A stretch of DNA of 33,281 bases from positions 1-33,281 of the forward strand of contig JABZKD010000008.1 of the NCBI GenBank assembly GCA_015257455.1. The letters run 5' to 3'. Shown here in pieces: positions 22,138 to 31,028 of the stretch. Position 1 is the first letter of the stretch; the number at the start of each line of letters is the position of its first letter. Below the pieces are notes generated by a model. The model saw only the letters and a list, made by a program, of their open reading frames with translations. It was not told the DNA's origin and did no database searches. This DNA comes from Nanosynbacter sp. GTDB lineage: Bacteria > Patescibacteriota > Saccharimonadia > Saccharimonadales > Saccharimonadaceae. A program made the translations under genes and the position numbers.

Positions 22138-25100
22138 GTGTTGAGACTTTTAGGTCTTAACCAAATTAATTTTTTGGTTAAGAGAAGTTTAGTTCTGCTT
22201 ACCCTTCTTGGGTCGGTTTTTATTACCTTTAATTCCCCAACATCGGTTCATGCTGAAGAACCTTATGGCGCTTCACTCACCGTAACCGGTAATTTTGATC
22301 TCGATCTTACGCCACAAGGTACCGAGCAGGTAGTTTTACGTGCTACCGGTTTTTCTGCCACAGTTAAGACTAATAGTATTGCAGGGTATTCCCTATACAT
22401 GTCTGGCGGAGATAGTAATGGTAATTTTACCAACCCTCAAGCACCAAATGCCGTTCTAAAACCTCTCAATCATTACACCTATTATAATTTCGCTGAAGAC
22501 CAAATTAATATGTGGGGAATCTGTAGTCAGTATTATAGTAGTACAACAAAATGTGATAGTAGCTACTATCCACTAGGAAACGCCAGTAATCCAACTCTAA
22601 TTAAAAAATCTGATGGAGCAGCTCCAACCGAAGGTTACACTTATAAAGCCAACCTATTTGCTCGCGCCAATAAGGATATTATCTCCGGTCGTTATAACGG
22701 TGACATAACTTTCTCTTTAATCGTTAACGAAGAAATCTCCTCAACTCTAGTCACTGGTCGTGAATTCAATAAGCTACTCCGTGAAGCCGTCAATACTACA
22801 GACCCTACTATTCTTAATGATCCAAAATCTGAACTACCAGTTTATATAAATAGCTTAACTTTTGCAAAAACTGAACCAACCAGTACTCCAAAAAAGACCG
22901 TTAAAATCTCTACTGAAAATTCCGAAGAACCAGTCTATCTTACCGCCGTTCAATCTTCAACTAATAGCTACGCCTTAACCATCTGGTCCAATGTGCATCA
23001 CATCTATACTAACGCCGACTCTTCCTATATGTTCTCTGGGCTCAATAATGTTTCTACTGCACTCTTTTATAATTGGCCAAATGATTCACAAATAAGTTTT
23101 TCAAAAACTAAAGATTTTTCCTATATGTTCTATAAATTAGGTAATGTGAATGAATCTGCATATTACGATATTAAATACTCGTCCAATATGGTTAATTCAA
23201 TCGCAAAAGCAAATCCTACTAATCTTGATTCAATGTTCGAATTTTCCAATCTTCAACCATACGTCACCATTAACACAACTGGTCCAGTCTCAACAAATTC
23301 TATGTTTAAAAATAATGGCAAGAGAAAATATTCCGTCTCTCTTACCGGCAACTTCCTTGAGAATAGTTCAGATATGACATCCTTCTTTGAAGGTAGTATC
23401 ATCGAATTTTCATACGGCATTCGCACGGCTACCGAAAACTTCGGAAAATATACAACTTCAACTAACTCGATGTACAAAAATTCCGAATCCAATATGATCG
23501 ACTTTGGAAAAGCCACTTTCTCTGTACTAGATGACACCGAAAGTATGTTTGAAAGTTATGGCGGTTATTACAATTCAATTCGTTACTTGCCAAATAAATC
23601 CAACGTCTCCAGGCTTACAAAAATGAAAAACATGTTCAAAAACCTTAAAACCGGTAGTTATAATTATCTCAATTTGTCATCTTTTAATACCGAAAATGTT
23701 ACCGATATGAGCTATCTTTTTGGTACTGACACCGAAAATAGCAGTAAACAAATAGATTCCTTAACCTTAGGTTCAAATTTTGACACCAAAAACGTCACTA
23801 ATATGGAAGGTATGTTCTCTAGAATTTATAATTTAAGAAACCTAGATCTTGGTGACAAATTTGACACCAGTAAAGTAACTAATATGGCTAAAATGTTCTA
23901 CGCTAACAGTGTTGAAACCTTTAAGATTGGTAATAAATTCAATACCGAAAATGTCACAGATATGAATATGATGTTTGCAGGTTGTAGTAATATGAAAGAC
24001 TTTGACCTAAGCGGTTTTAATACTAAAAACGTCACCAATATGTATGGTATGTTCTCAAATGCAGGCAGTCTTCGAAATTTTATTAACACTTCCGGCTTTA
24101 ATACTGAAAAAGTTACCAATATGAGCTATATGTTTAATGGAACTAGATTTGAAAAATTAGATCTTTCAAGTTTCAACACCAAAAACGTCACTGACATGTC
24201 TTATATGTTTAATGATTATTTCAACTACAGTCCTATTATTACCTATCCAGCCGTTTTTGACACCAGTAAAGTTACCAATATGGCCTACATGTTTAACAAA
24301 TCCTATATTAGAAATCTACCTTCCGCTGGGTTTGATACTCGTTCCGTCACTAATATGAATCACATGTTCAGTGAATCTCTCGTTAATGGCTTACCATCAT
24401 CCGGCTTTAACACTTCGGCTGTCACTGATATGGGATTCATGTTCTATAAAGCGAAATATATGCAGGGTCCACAAGTTTTCAATTTTAATACAAGAAATGT
24501 TACCAATATGGAAAGCATGTTCGATCAAGCCTTTACCGAAAGGCCAAGCCAAGAAGCTATTTTCGGCGCAGATTTTAATACCGAAAAAGTTACCAACGTT
24601 GTAAATATGTTTAGAGCCGCCAAAATTGGAAAAGCAGATCTCACCAATTTCGTAGGCCTCCCTGAAGCTACCTCACTTCAATCCTTCTTTGATAGTGTTC
24701 CAGTTACCGAACTCATCTTGCCAAATCCATTCAATACATCCAAGGTTACTACTATGGAGCGTGCCTTCTTTGGTCTTTCCTCTTTACCAGACAATTACAC
24801 TCTTAATATGCCTCTCACAACCGAAAATGTTACTAACATGGCGTATATGTTTACAGGCTGCTATGCCGGAAATATTAATCTTTCTAGCTTTAATACTGAA
24901 AAAGTTACAGATTTTAAGTATATGTTCGATGGAAATAGATTTAAGACCTTAGATATCAACAATTTCAATCTTGAAAAAGCAGAGAATATTAACTATATGT
25001 TTAATGGTTCTCAACTTCTCACCGAATTAGATTTAAGTCATGTCAAGACGACCAATACTCTTAAAACTATGTATTATACCTTCCATAAAATGAAAAAAGT

Positions 25101-25389
25101 TGTCACTATCTCCATTCCTGGATTTGACACTTCCGGTACTACCGATATGTACGGCGCATTCTATGAAAACCCGGAACTCACTACAATCTATACATCAGAA
25201 AAATTCGTTCCAGCTGTTTATGGCGTAACCTATTACAACTCCACCGATTATCTATTTACCGATACACCAAAACTAGTTGGTGGTGCTGGCACTCATCAAA
25301 GTAACTACGATAATTTCCGTACCTATGCCCGTATCGACGATCCATCTAACAGCAAGCCAGGCTACTTCACTTATAAAGCCGCACCATAG
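22138..25389 (+). CDS. BspA-like (DUF285) secreted surface protein
   Basis: 1083 residues, GTG start set by GGAGG. A signal peptide (hydrophobic core about residues 16-32) precedes a likely cleavage after Ala39. Residues about 45-200 form a beta-rich domain with TVTGNFDLDLTPQG and KTNSIAGYSLYMS, of a kind seen in exported CPR proteins. From about residue 290 to 1030 there are repeats of roughly 20-25 residues with the core FNTxNVTNMxxMF. The first eight or so are degenerate, and about 17 good ones begin near residue 515. This is the BspA-like/DUF285 leucine-rich type found in adhesins of host-associated bacteria. No LPXTG motif or C-terminal TM is seen, so the surface anchoring is unclear. 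The base composition is less C-biased than neighbouring plus-strand genes. Possible transfer, but unproven. Confidence 0.9.
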   Translation: MLRLLGLNQINFLVKRSLVLLTLLGSVFITFNSPTSVHAEEPYGASLTVTGNFDLDLTPQGTEQVVLRATGFSATVKTNSIAGYSLYMSGGDSNGNFTNPQAPNAVLKPLNHYTYYNFAEDQINMWGICSQYYSSTTKCDSSYYPLGNASNPTLIKKSDGAAPTEGYTYKANLFARANKDIISGRYNGDITFSLIVNEEISSTLVTGREFNKLLREAVNTTDPTILNDPKSELPVYINSLTFAKTEPTSTPKKTVKISTENSEEPVYLTAVQSSTNSYALTIWSNVHHIYTNADSSYMFSGLNNVSTALFYNWPNDSQISFSKTKDFSYMFYKLGNVNESAYYDIKYSSNMVNSIAKANPTNLDSMFEFSNLQPYVTINTTGPVSTNSMFKNNGKRKYSVSLTGNFLENSSDMTSFFEGSIIEFSYGIRTATENFGKYTTSTNSMYKNSESNMIDFGKATFSVLDDTESMFESYGGYYNSIRYLPNKSNVSRLTKMKNMFKNLKTGSYNYLNLSSFNTENVTDMSYLFGTDTENSSKQIDSLTLGSNFDTKNVTNMEGMFSRIYNLRNLDLGDKFDTSKVTNMAKMFYANSVETFKIGNKFNTENVTDMNMMFAGCSNMKDFDLSGFNTKNVTNMYGMFSNAGSLRNFINTSGFNTEKVTNMSYMFNGTRFEKLDLSSFNTKNVTDMSYMFNDYFNYSPIITYPAVFDTSKVTNMAYMFNKSYIRNLPSAGFDTRSVTNMNHMFSESLVNGLPSSGFNTSAVTDMGFMFYKAKYMQGPQVFNFNTRNVTNMESMFDQAFTERPSQEAIFGADFNTEKVTNVVNMFRAAKIGKADLTNFVGLPEATSLQSFFDSVPVTELILPNPFNTSKVTTMERAFFGLSSLPDNYTLNMPLTTENVTNMAYMFTGCYAGNINLSSFNTEKVTDFKYMFDGNRFKTLDINNFNLEKAENINYMFNGSQLLTELDLSHVKTTNTLKTMYYTFHKMKKVVTISIPGFDTSGTTDMYGAFYENPELTTIYTSEKFVPAVYGVTYYNSTDYLFTDTPKLVGGAGTHQSNYDNFRTYARIDDPSNSKPGYFTYKAAP

Positions 25390-25508
25390 TTCCGGCCCTA
25401 TTCCCGAACATTTGATCATATATTTATGTACACCACCTCAACCTCCCCGTGAGGATGAACTGATAATTCCCTCTTCCCTCTCTCACTCTCCGAGAAAATT
25501 CAGCACGT

Positions 25509-25538
25509 AAAAAAGACTCGTCCTCCGCGAGTCTTTTT
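25509..25538. terminator. Bidirectional terminator between the BspA-like gene and thyX
   Basis: An 11-bp stem AAAAAGACTCG/CGAGTCTTTTT encloses a 7-nt loop. It serves both convergent genes. The 120 bp before it hold no visible gene. Confidence 0.8.
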
Positions 25539-25564
25539 GGTTGAACAAAATTCTACCTGCAAAA

Positions 25565-26224
25565 CTATTCAGCATCATCATCAAAAATCTCAATATCTTC
25601 CACCAGTACCGGAATCGCCTGCTGGAAAATCTGATAGATCTGATTAGCAATTTTCCGAATTTCTGGATGCGCCATTCTTGAACCACGTAATTTCAAAAAA
25701 TGTCGCCATTCTCTAAAATTCGCCGTCATCATCAGTTCGGTTTTTAGGCAAAGCGGCAACACATCCCGCGCCTTTTCCGGCTTCACGCCAGCATCAATTT
25801 GATGCAGGTACGTCCTCTCCGACATCTCCATTAAATTCAGCCATTCCCTCGCCTCATTTTCCGCCAGGCCACTCGACTCAATCACTGTAATCTCCCTTGC
25901 AAATTTCCCATTCGCATAATCACAATATCTCGTAGATTCCTGAGAATAAGACGCCAAACGATGTCTCACAATTTCCTGTGAAATTGCCCGATCCGTCACA
26001 ATTTTGAACGTACAACTTCCATGCTCCAATGGTGACTCATGCCCATTTTTGATCAGCATCCGAACAAACTTCTCGGTGCTTCCCTCCGGATCTTTCGGCT
26101 CACTCAGATAGTAGATTCTTCCGCATTTTTCTACATGTTTTAATAATATCTGCAGATAAAATTCATCCGAAAGCTCATCCAAAAATGGATTCAACAATCT
26201 TGCACTTGTTTCCATGATTTTCAT
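25565..26224 (-). CDS. thyX: Flavin-dependent thymidylate synthase ThyX
   Basis: 219 residues. ThyX makes dTMP from dUMP using FAD, NADPH and methylenetetrahydrofolate, replacing ThyA. The diagnostic RHRX7S motif is residues 87-97 (RHRLASYSQES), followed by TRYCDY. The upstream HESPLEH segment (62-68) and the C-terminal MMTANFREWRHFLKLR (nucleotide binding) are also conserved. AGGAGGTT lies 5 nt before the ATG at 26224, so it has a normal leader. It stands at the edge of a gene-poor island. Confidence 0.96.
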   Translation of the reverse strand: MKIMETSARLLNPFLDELSDEFYLQILLKHVEKCGRIYYLSEPKDPEGSTEKFVRMLIKNGHESPLEHGSCTFKIVTDRAISQEIVRHRLASYSQESTRYCDYANGKFAREITVIESSGLAENEAREWLNLMEMSERTYLHQIDAGVKPEKARDVLPLCLKTELMMTANFREWRHFLKLRGSRMAHPEIRKIANQIYQIFQQAIPVLVEDIEIFDDDAE

Positions 26225-26599
26225 TTCAACCTCCTAATGTACTAAACCAACGTTTCTCTGTCGAATAATAATTCAAGCTAATTCAAATCATATCAATAAA
26301 TTTAAATTTTTCAAGCATAAACAAAATTCGTAAAAACTAAAAATCTAAGTCAAAATAAAACTACTCAGAAGACCAAACCGATCTAGGTAAAAATAAATCT
26401 ACCCTAAAGACCAAATCCAGTACCAATAAATCGAAAAACCACATCAAAAATAAACCTCATTGCAGTGGCTAATCAAAATTCTTGACGGCAATCCATCAAA
26501 AATAAACCAAATTTAGTTATTTTTAACCGCACCTATTAAATCGCTCTTCAAACAAATTTAACAATCAATCAAAAATAACCTTAATTTGCGATCATCTAA

Positions 26600-26788
26600 T
26601 CAGAAAAGCCTGCGCTTCCCTGCATCAATAATATCTTGGGCCTTTCTTAGAAGTTTCGTCAGCCCGAGTTCCGAGTTACTTGAACCCACATGAACCAGTT
26701 TCACAACCTTGCCATGCTCTTTATAGCAAACTTGCACCCCGGTCGCACCTGAAGCTGTCTTAAATTTTCTAATATATGCCACAACCAC
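26600..26788 (-). pseudogene. Truncated transposase N-terminus (IS1634-like)
   Basis: A 62-codon frame. Its start, AYIRKFKTASGATGVQVCYK, then VVKLVHVGSSNSELGLTKLL, closely follows the N-terminus of IS1634-type transposases (typically a RKVKTASGATAVQI stretch, then a HIGSAH-like motif and a GQxxLF-type segment, here GKRRLF). The full enzyme would continue for about 400 residues with DDE catalytic residues, but here the frame stops right after the N-terminal segment and no continuation is visible downstream. It is probably a relic of an insertion sequence. Independent expression as a small protein is possible but not supported by a clear start site. Confidence 0.6.
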
Positions 26789-26860
26789 ATTTTAACATAA
26801 CCTTCTTCCCTTTTCCATCCAACCTCAATATTTTCCAATCTACCTCAAAAACATTATCAG

Positions 26861-26977
26861 CCCAACCCGTGCATTTTTTGCACTAGTTCCCTACTTGAAT
26901 ATTCCGATATATCCTAACCCAATAACCAGATTAAAACCCGAATATCCCAACCCGTGCATTTTTTGCACCAGTTCCCT
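26861..26977. repeat. Two 32-bp direct repeats with an internal palindrome
   Basis: Copies at 26861-26892 and 26946-26977 differ at one base. Each carries CCCAACCCGTGCA, then a T run, TGCAC and AGTTCCCT. The centre GTGCATTTTTTGCAC forms a 5-bp stem. Period 85 bp. Only two copies, so this is not a CRISPR array. Confidence 0.8.
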
Positions 26978-27410
26978 TTTTATATAAATCCACTTAATGC
27001 TCATAGATAGGCTTTTTCCACCATTATTCCCCCGACTTTTCCAGAAAGTGCATAAGTTTATTTCAAATCTTCCCTATATTTAGAACCCACTTGACTTAGC
27101 AACCCGCCCACGCTAATATAGACATAACAATTATCGAATTTTTTTAACGGAACACATAATTTTAAATACGATAGCGCCTCGGTAATTGGGTCATAAAAGA
27201 ACAGATCAGTACCTTATTAGGAAATGTTTATGCTTATTTGTCAAGCATTAAACATTAGTATTTTACACTGTACAAGATTTTTCATGTGCTTAACAGGGAA
27301 GCATAGTATTTTCACGCCATTTTTTCACATGGAGAGGGAATAATATAGCCTTAAAATAGCGCATAGTATTTTTGTGTCTAAATTTTATAAAATAAAAAAT
27401 ACTTCTTTTT

Positions 27411-27507
27411 AGGATGCTAAAAATAAGCTAAATTTTTCGTGAAAATTATATCTAGGATGTTAAAATAAGGCTAAATATATCATTAAAATTCTATCAAGGA
27501 TGCTAAT
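27411..27507. repeat. 43-bp periodic repeat, about 2.3 units
   Basis: AGGATGYTAA recurs at 27411, 27454 and 27497, exactly 43 bp apart. The first two units continue similarly as AAATAAGCTAAAT or AAATAAGGCTAAAT and end in ATTATATCT or ATTCTATCA. Confidence 0.7.
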
Positions 27508-27651
27508 ACTCCTCTATAAAACTATAAACTAACAGGGAATTACACTACTTATTTTGCTTTTATAGCCATAAACGCGCATTAAGCTTATTTTATGGCCTCT
27601 GAGTCAAACAATCATTAAACTTAACTCTCAGCTTCTATATTAAATACTACG

Positions 27652-27683
27652 AAAAACTTCGGCTCATCACCGAAGTTTTTTTC
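27652..27683. terminator. Terminator of valS (works on both strands)
   Basis: An 11-bp stem AAAAACTTCGG/CCGAAGTTTTT encloses a 7-nt loop. On the minus strand it follows valS by about 50 nt. Confidence 0.8.
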
Positions 27684-27732
27684 TAAGTTAATTACGCCTA
27701 ATTTAATGCTAAGCAGGGAATCACTGAATTTT

Positions 27733-30402
27733 TTAGATTACATTCAGCTGCATCTTCATTTCTTCGATCAGTTTTTCTTTTTCTGCAATCAGATTACGCG
27801 TCTCTCTCACTAATTCTGCTGGAGCTCTTTCCACATAATTTGGATTCATCATACGAGAATTTAATCCGTCGAGTTCACGACCCACTGCCAAAATCTTCTC
27901 CGTCAGTTCATCCTTATACTTAGCTACCACCTCAGCCGTCACGTCGAGGTATAACTCATGGTTAGCGATTGCTAATTTCAAACCTCGCGGCGTACCATTG
28001 GTCGAGGAAATATAAGGTACATGCGATAGGAATTTCAAAAGCAAGGTATTTTCAATCGCCATTACGTCTTCACCGAAGAGTAAGCCGAATTTCTTATTAT
28101 TATTTAGAAGCGACAGGGAATTGTTCGTCGCACGAATCTTCGTCACCACCTCAATCATCCGTTCGAAATTCATCGCTGAAATCTCATCGTACTTCATGTT
28201 TTCAGGCCAACCCGCGTCGATCACCATACCGGAAGTCCAAGAAAGATTTTGCCAAATCACCTCTGTTACGAAAGGCGCAAAAGGATGCATCATCATCAAA
28301 ACATTCTCTAAAGTTTTCTTCAGAAGTGGAATATTCTTAAAAATCTTCTGGCTCTCTAGGAACCAGTCCGCGTATTTATCCCAAACTAAACTATAGACAA
28401 TTTCCACCGCCTCAGAGAAACGATACTCACTCATCGCCTGCTCCAGCATCGAGCTAACCCGGTTAATTTCATGACAAATCCAGTCTTCACCTGCATTTTC
28501 CGTTGTATATTCTACAACGCTTGTCTCTGTTGAATCCGCTGCAGATTCATCCACCATTCCTTGCACGAACCGTGAAACATTCCACATTTTATTACAAAGA
28601 TTACGGCTCGAGACTACTGAATTTTCTGAGAAAGCCTGGTTTAATCCCGCTGAGCGGCCACGCAAAATCCCCATACGGAAGGCATCCGAACCATATTTTT
28701 CAATCAATTCCATCGGGTTAATCACATTCCCCTTAGATTTTGACATCTTCTTACCCTTAGCGTCGAGCACTAAGCCGTGTAGGTATACTTCACGGAATGG
28801 CACTTCACCCGTCACATAAACCCCCATCATAATCATTCTGGCCACCCAAGCGAACAAAATATCTGCCCCAGTCTCCATCACATTTAACGGATAGAATTCA
28901 TTTTTAAAACCCTCTTCCCAGTTCGTACAAACAATTGGCCAGTGCGAGGAAGAGAACCACGTATCAAAAGTATCCTCATCACGACGATATTTTACACCCC
29001 CAATTTCGATCTCAAACAGATGTGTTCTAGTATCGAACACCCATTCTTCACCTTCCGCGTTCGGATCAATCTTGTGGAACATCGGAATTGCAATCCCCCA
29101 AGGAATCTGACGTGAAATATTCCAATCTTTCAGCCCCTCGAGATAATTAATCAAAACTTTCTGTTTATTCTCTGGATAAAATTTAATTTCATTATTATTT
29201 AAGCGTTCAATCGCCATCTTTGCTAGCTTCGAAGTATCAATAAACCACTGCTCTTTTAGCATTGGCTCAATCACTGTACCACACTTATAACAGTGCGCCA
29301 CTGAGTGCTGCATTTTCTTCTCGCCCACGAGTAATCCCGCCGCATCGAGCATTTTTACCGTCTTCTTACGTGCTTCTTCGACAGTCAATCCTGCAATTTC
29401 TTCACCACAAATCGGCAACATCTTACCATCGAATCCAATCACCTGAATTCTCGGAAGATTATGACGTAATCCCACCTCAAAATCATCATTATCATGTGCT
29501 GGCGTAATCTTCACTACCCCTGTACCAAAGCTCATCTCTGCATGTTCATCCAATACTACCGGAATTTCACGACCCGTCAGCGGTAAAATTAAAGTCTTAC
29601 CATGCAAAAATTCATAACGCTTGTCGTTTGGATTGATCGCCACCGCCGTATCGCCGAATAAGGTTTCTGGACGCGTAGTCGAAATTACCACACCACCCTC
29701 AATTACTCTCTCGACTTCACCATTTTCATCTAAAAGTTCCACCTTAGCGTCACTGTCCACGCCCGGCCCGAATGGATATTTAATCTCATAGAGAATACCT
29801 TTTTCATCCTTGTATTCCACCTCAATATCCGCGAAAGCCGTCTGATGTTTCGTACAATAATTTACCAATTTCTCCCCACGATAAATCAAACCATCCTTCC
29901 ACATCTGTTCGAAAGTCTTATAAGTACGGCGCACTACATTTTCGTCAAGAGTAAAAGTTAAATCCTGCCACGAACAGGAGGCCCCGAGCGCCCTTAGCTG
30001 TAGTTCCATATCGCCGCGTTTACTCTGTACAAAATTCCAGACTTCACTATAAATTTCCTCACGACTCATCGAGAAACGGGAACGATCCGATTTTTCAAGC
30101 TCACGTTCGTAAACCACCCAAGTTTCAAAGCCCGCATGATCTGCTCCTGGCACGTACCAAGTTCGACGTCCGCGTAATCTGTTGTAGCGGGTCAGGGAAT
30201 CTTCCACTGCCACGGTTAAACCGTGACCAATATGCAAATTTCCGTTCGCATTTGGTGGTGGCATTACAATTGAATAGCGTTTTGCTTTCTTGCCATCCGC
30301 TCGAGCTTCATCTTTCTTTGGCAAAAATTTACCCGCCACCTCCCAGGCCGCGTAGATATCCGCTTCAAAATCCGCCGGATTATATGCCGGAGCAAATTTC
30401 AT
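27733..30402 (-). CDS. valS: Valyl-tRNA synthetase
   Basis: An 889-residue class I synthetase charging tRNA-Val. The HIGH motif lies in NANGNLHIGHGLTVAVEDSL (about residues 52-70), followed by VPGADHAGFETW. The editing domain has TTRPETLFGDTAVAINP. The KMSKS loop is GKKMSKSKGNVINP near residue 550. A C-terminal anticodon-binding domain and a final short coiled coil (LNSRMMNPNYVERAPAEL, then EKEKLIEEMKMQL) are typical of ValS. The start overlaps the HIT gene stop by one base (TAATG), so it is translated from that message. Confidence 0.96.
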   Translation of the reverse strand: MKFAPAYNPADFEADIYAAWEVAGKFLPKKDEARADGKKAKRYSIVMPPPNANGNLHIGHGLTVAVEDSLTRYNRLRGRRTWYVPGADHAGFETWVVYERELEKSDRSRFSMSREEIYSEVWNFVQSKRGDMELQLRALGASCSWQDLTFTLDENVVRRTYKTFEQMWKDGLIYRGEKLVNYCTKHQTAFADIEVEYKDEKGILYEIKYPFGPGVDSDAKVELLDENGEVERVIEGGVVISTTRPETLFGDTAVAINPNDKRYEFLHGKTLILPLTGREIPVVLDEHAEMSFGTGVVKITPAHDNDDFEVGLRHNLPRIQVIGFDGKMLPICGEEIAGLTVEEARKKTVKMLDAAGLLVGEKKMQHSVAHCYKCGTVIEPMLKEQWFIDTSKLAKMAIERLNNNEIKFYPENKQKVLINYLEGLKDWNISRQIPWGIAIPMFHKIDPNAEGEEWVFDTRTHLFEIEIGGVKYRRDEDTFDTWFSSSHWPIVCTNWEEGFKNEFYPLNVMETGADILFAWVARMIMMGVYVTGEVPFREVYLHGLVLDAKGKKMSKSKGNVINPMELIEKYGSDAFRMGILRGRSAGLNQAFSENSVVSSRNLCNKMWNVSRFVQGMVDESAADSTETSVVEYTTENAGEDWICHEINRVSSMLEQAMSEYRFSEAVEIVYSLVWDKYADWFLESQKIFKNIPLLKKTLENVLMMMHPFAPFVTEVIWQNLSWTSGMVIDAGWPENMKYDEISAMNFERMIEVVTKIRATNNSLSLLNNNKKFGLLFGEDVMAIENTLLLKFLSHVPYISSTNGTPRGLKLAIANHELYLDVTAEVVAKYKDELTEKILAVGRELDGLNSRMMNPNYVERAPAELVRETRNLIAEKEKLIEEMKMQLNVI

Positions 30403-30791
30403 TATTTTTCCTCACTTTCTAAGAATAATTTTTCTCTAATCTCGGCCATCTCCGCCTCGGAAACTTCCACCACCTGGCCATATTTATAATTTGGATCAAA
30501 AGTCACTAGGTGCACATGCGCGTGCGGCACGTCAGTACCGATCACCTTAATCAAAGTCCTCGCCCCCAGAACTTTCTCCATGTTGGCCGCCAATTTTTTC
30601 ACAGTTTTCATTACCGCAAGATAATAATCTTCTGGTAAATCGTAAAGTTTATCCACTTCAAGTTTTGGCACCACTAAGGTGTGACCCTTGGTTTCTGGGT
30701 GAATATCCAAAAAAGCCAAGGTCTTTTCATCCTCGTAAATTTTGTAACATGGAATCTCACCTGCAATAATTTTTGAAAAAATACTTGCCAT
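30402..30791 (-). CDS. HIT-family nucleotide hydrolase/transferase
   Basis: 129 residues from ATG 30791, chosen over 30818 because GGAAGG lies just upstream of 30791. The HIT fold is clear: FSKIIAGEIPCYKIYEDEKTLAFLDI at the N-terminus, KGHTLVVPK, and the histidine triad in PHAHVHLV (His-x-His-x-His) near residues 91-95. HINT-like members hydrolyse AMP-linked phosphoramidates, and the exact substrate is unknown. It leads a two-gene unit with valS. A TATAAT at 30835-30840 gives a 37-nt leader. Confidence 0.9.
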   Translation of the reverse strand: MASIFSKIIAGEIPCYKIYEDEKTLAFLDIHPETKGHTLVVPKLEVDKLYDLPEDYYLAVMKTVKKLAANMEKVLGARTLIKVIGTDVPHAHVHLVTFDPNYKYGQVVEVSEAEMAEIREKLFLESEEK

Positions 30792-30834
30792 TTTGCCTTC
30801 CTTCACCCCACCATCCAATTAATTTTCTCTCTTG

Positions 30835-30840
30835 ATTATA
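30835..30840 (-). promoter_or_regulatory. -10 box of the HIT-valS operon
   Basis: TATAAT (within TTTAGTATAATC on the minus strand) with expected start near 30828; the leader contains AAGGAAGG. Confidence 0.55.
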
Positions 30841-30899
30841 CTAAATTTCTCCCCTGATTTCCACCTGTAACGATAAAATTCATCAAAATATCCCAAATT

Positions 30900-30925
30900 A
30901 AAATATCTCATATATGATATATTTT
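30900..30925. promoter_or_regulatory. Near-perfect 26-bp palindrome, possible operator
   Basis: AAAATATCTCATATATGATATATTTT reads the same on both strands except for one mismatched pair. It lies between the divergent HIT-valS and glycosyltransferase promoters, about 110 bp upstream of the latter. It may bind a dimeric regulator, or be chance in AT-rich DNA. Confidence 0.45.
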
Positions 30926-31010
30926 ATTATCAAATAATTTTATATTTTCTGCAATCATAAGCATTAACAGGGGTAATTTTTTTATTTAATCTGTAAAATC
31001 TGAATATTTA

Positions 31011-31019
31011 TGTTACAAT
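31011..31019 (+). promoter_or_regulatory. Extended -10 promoter of the glycosyltransferase gene
   Basis: TGTTACAAT gives an expected start at about 31026, three bases before the ATG at 31029. No ribosome-binding site is present. Confidence 0.5.
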
Positions 31020-31028
31020 AAATTCAAT

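Larger units (their letters stand above)
26225..27732. other. Gene-poor, repeat-containing intergenic island
   Basis: About 1.5 kb with one transposase fragment and no credible intact gene on either strand. It holds AT-rich sequence with several repeat types: CATCAAAAATAAACC-like units (26443, 26496, 26569 region), a 32-bp direct repeat (26861, 26946), a hairpin (27224-27256, AATGTTTATGCTT with AAGCATTAAACATT), two GCATAGTATTTT boxes (27301, 27360), a 43-bp periodic unit (from 27411), and repeated CAGGGAA boxes. The C-over-G strand bias of the rest of the window is much weaker here. No RNase P, SRP or tmRNA signature was found. Confidence 0.7.

Noticed and set aside
26861..27507. CRISPR array
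   Set aside because: The repeats are only two or three copies, of different kinds, with irregular or overly long spacing, and no cas genes are present in the window.
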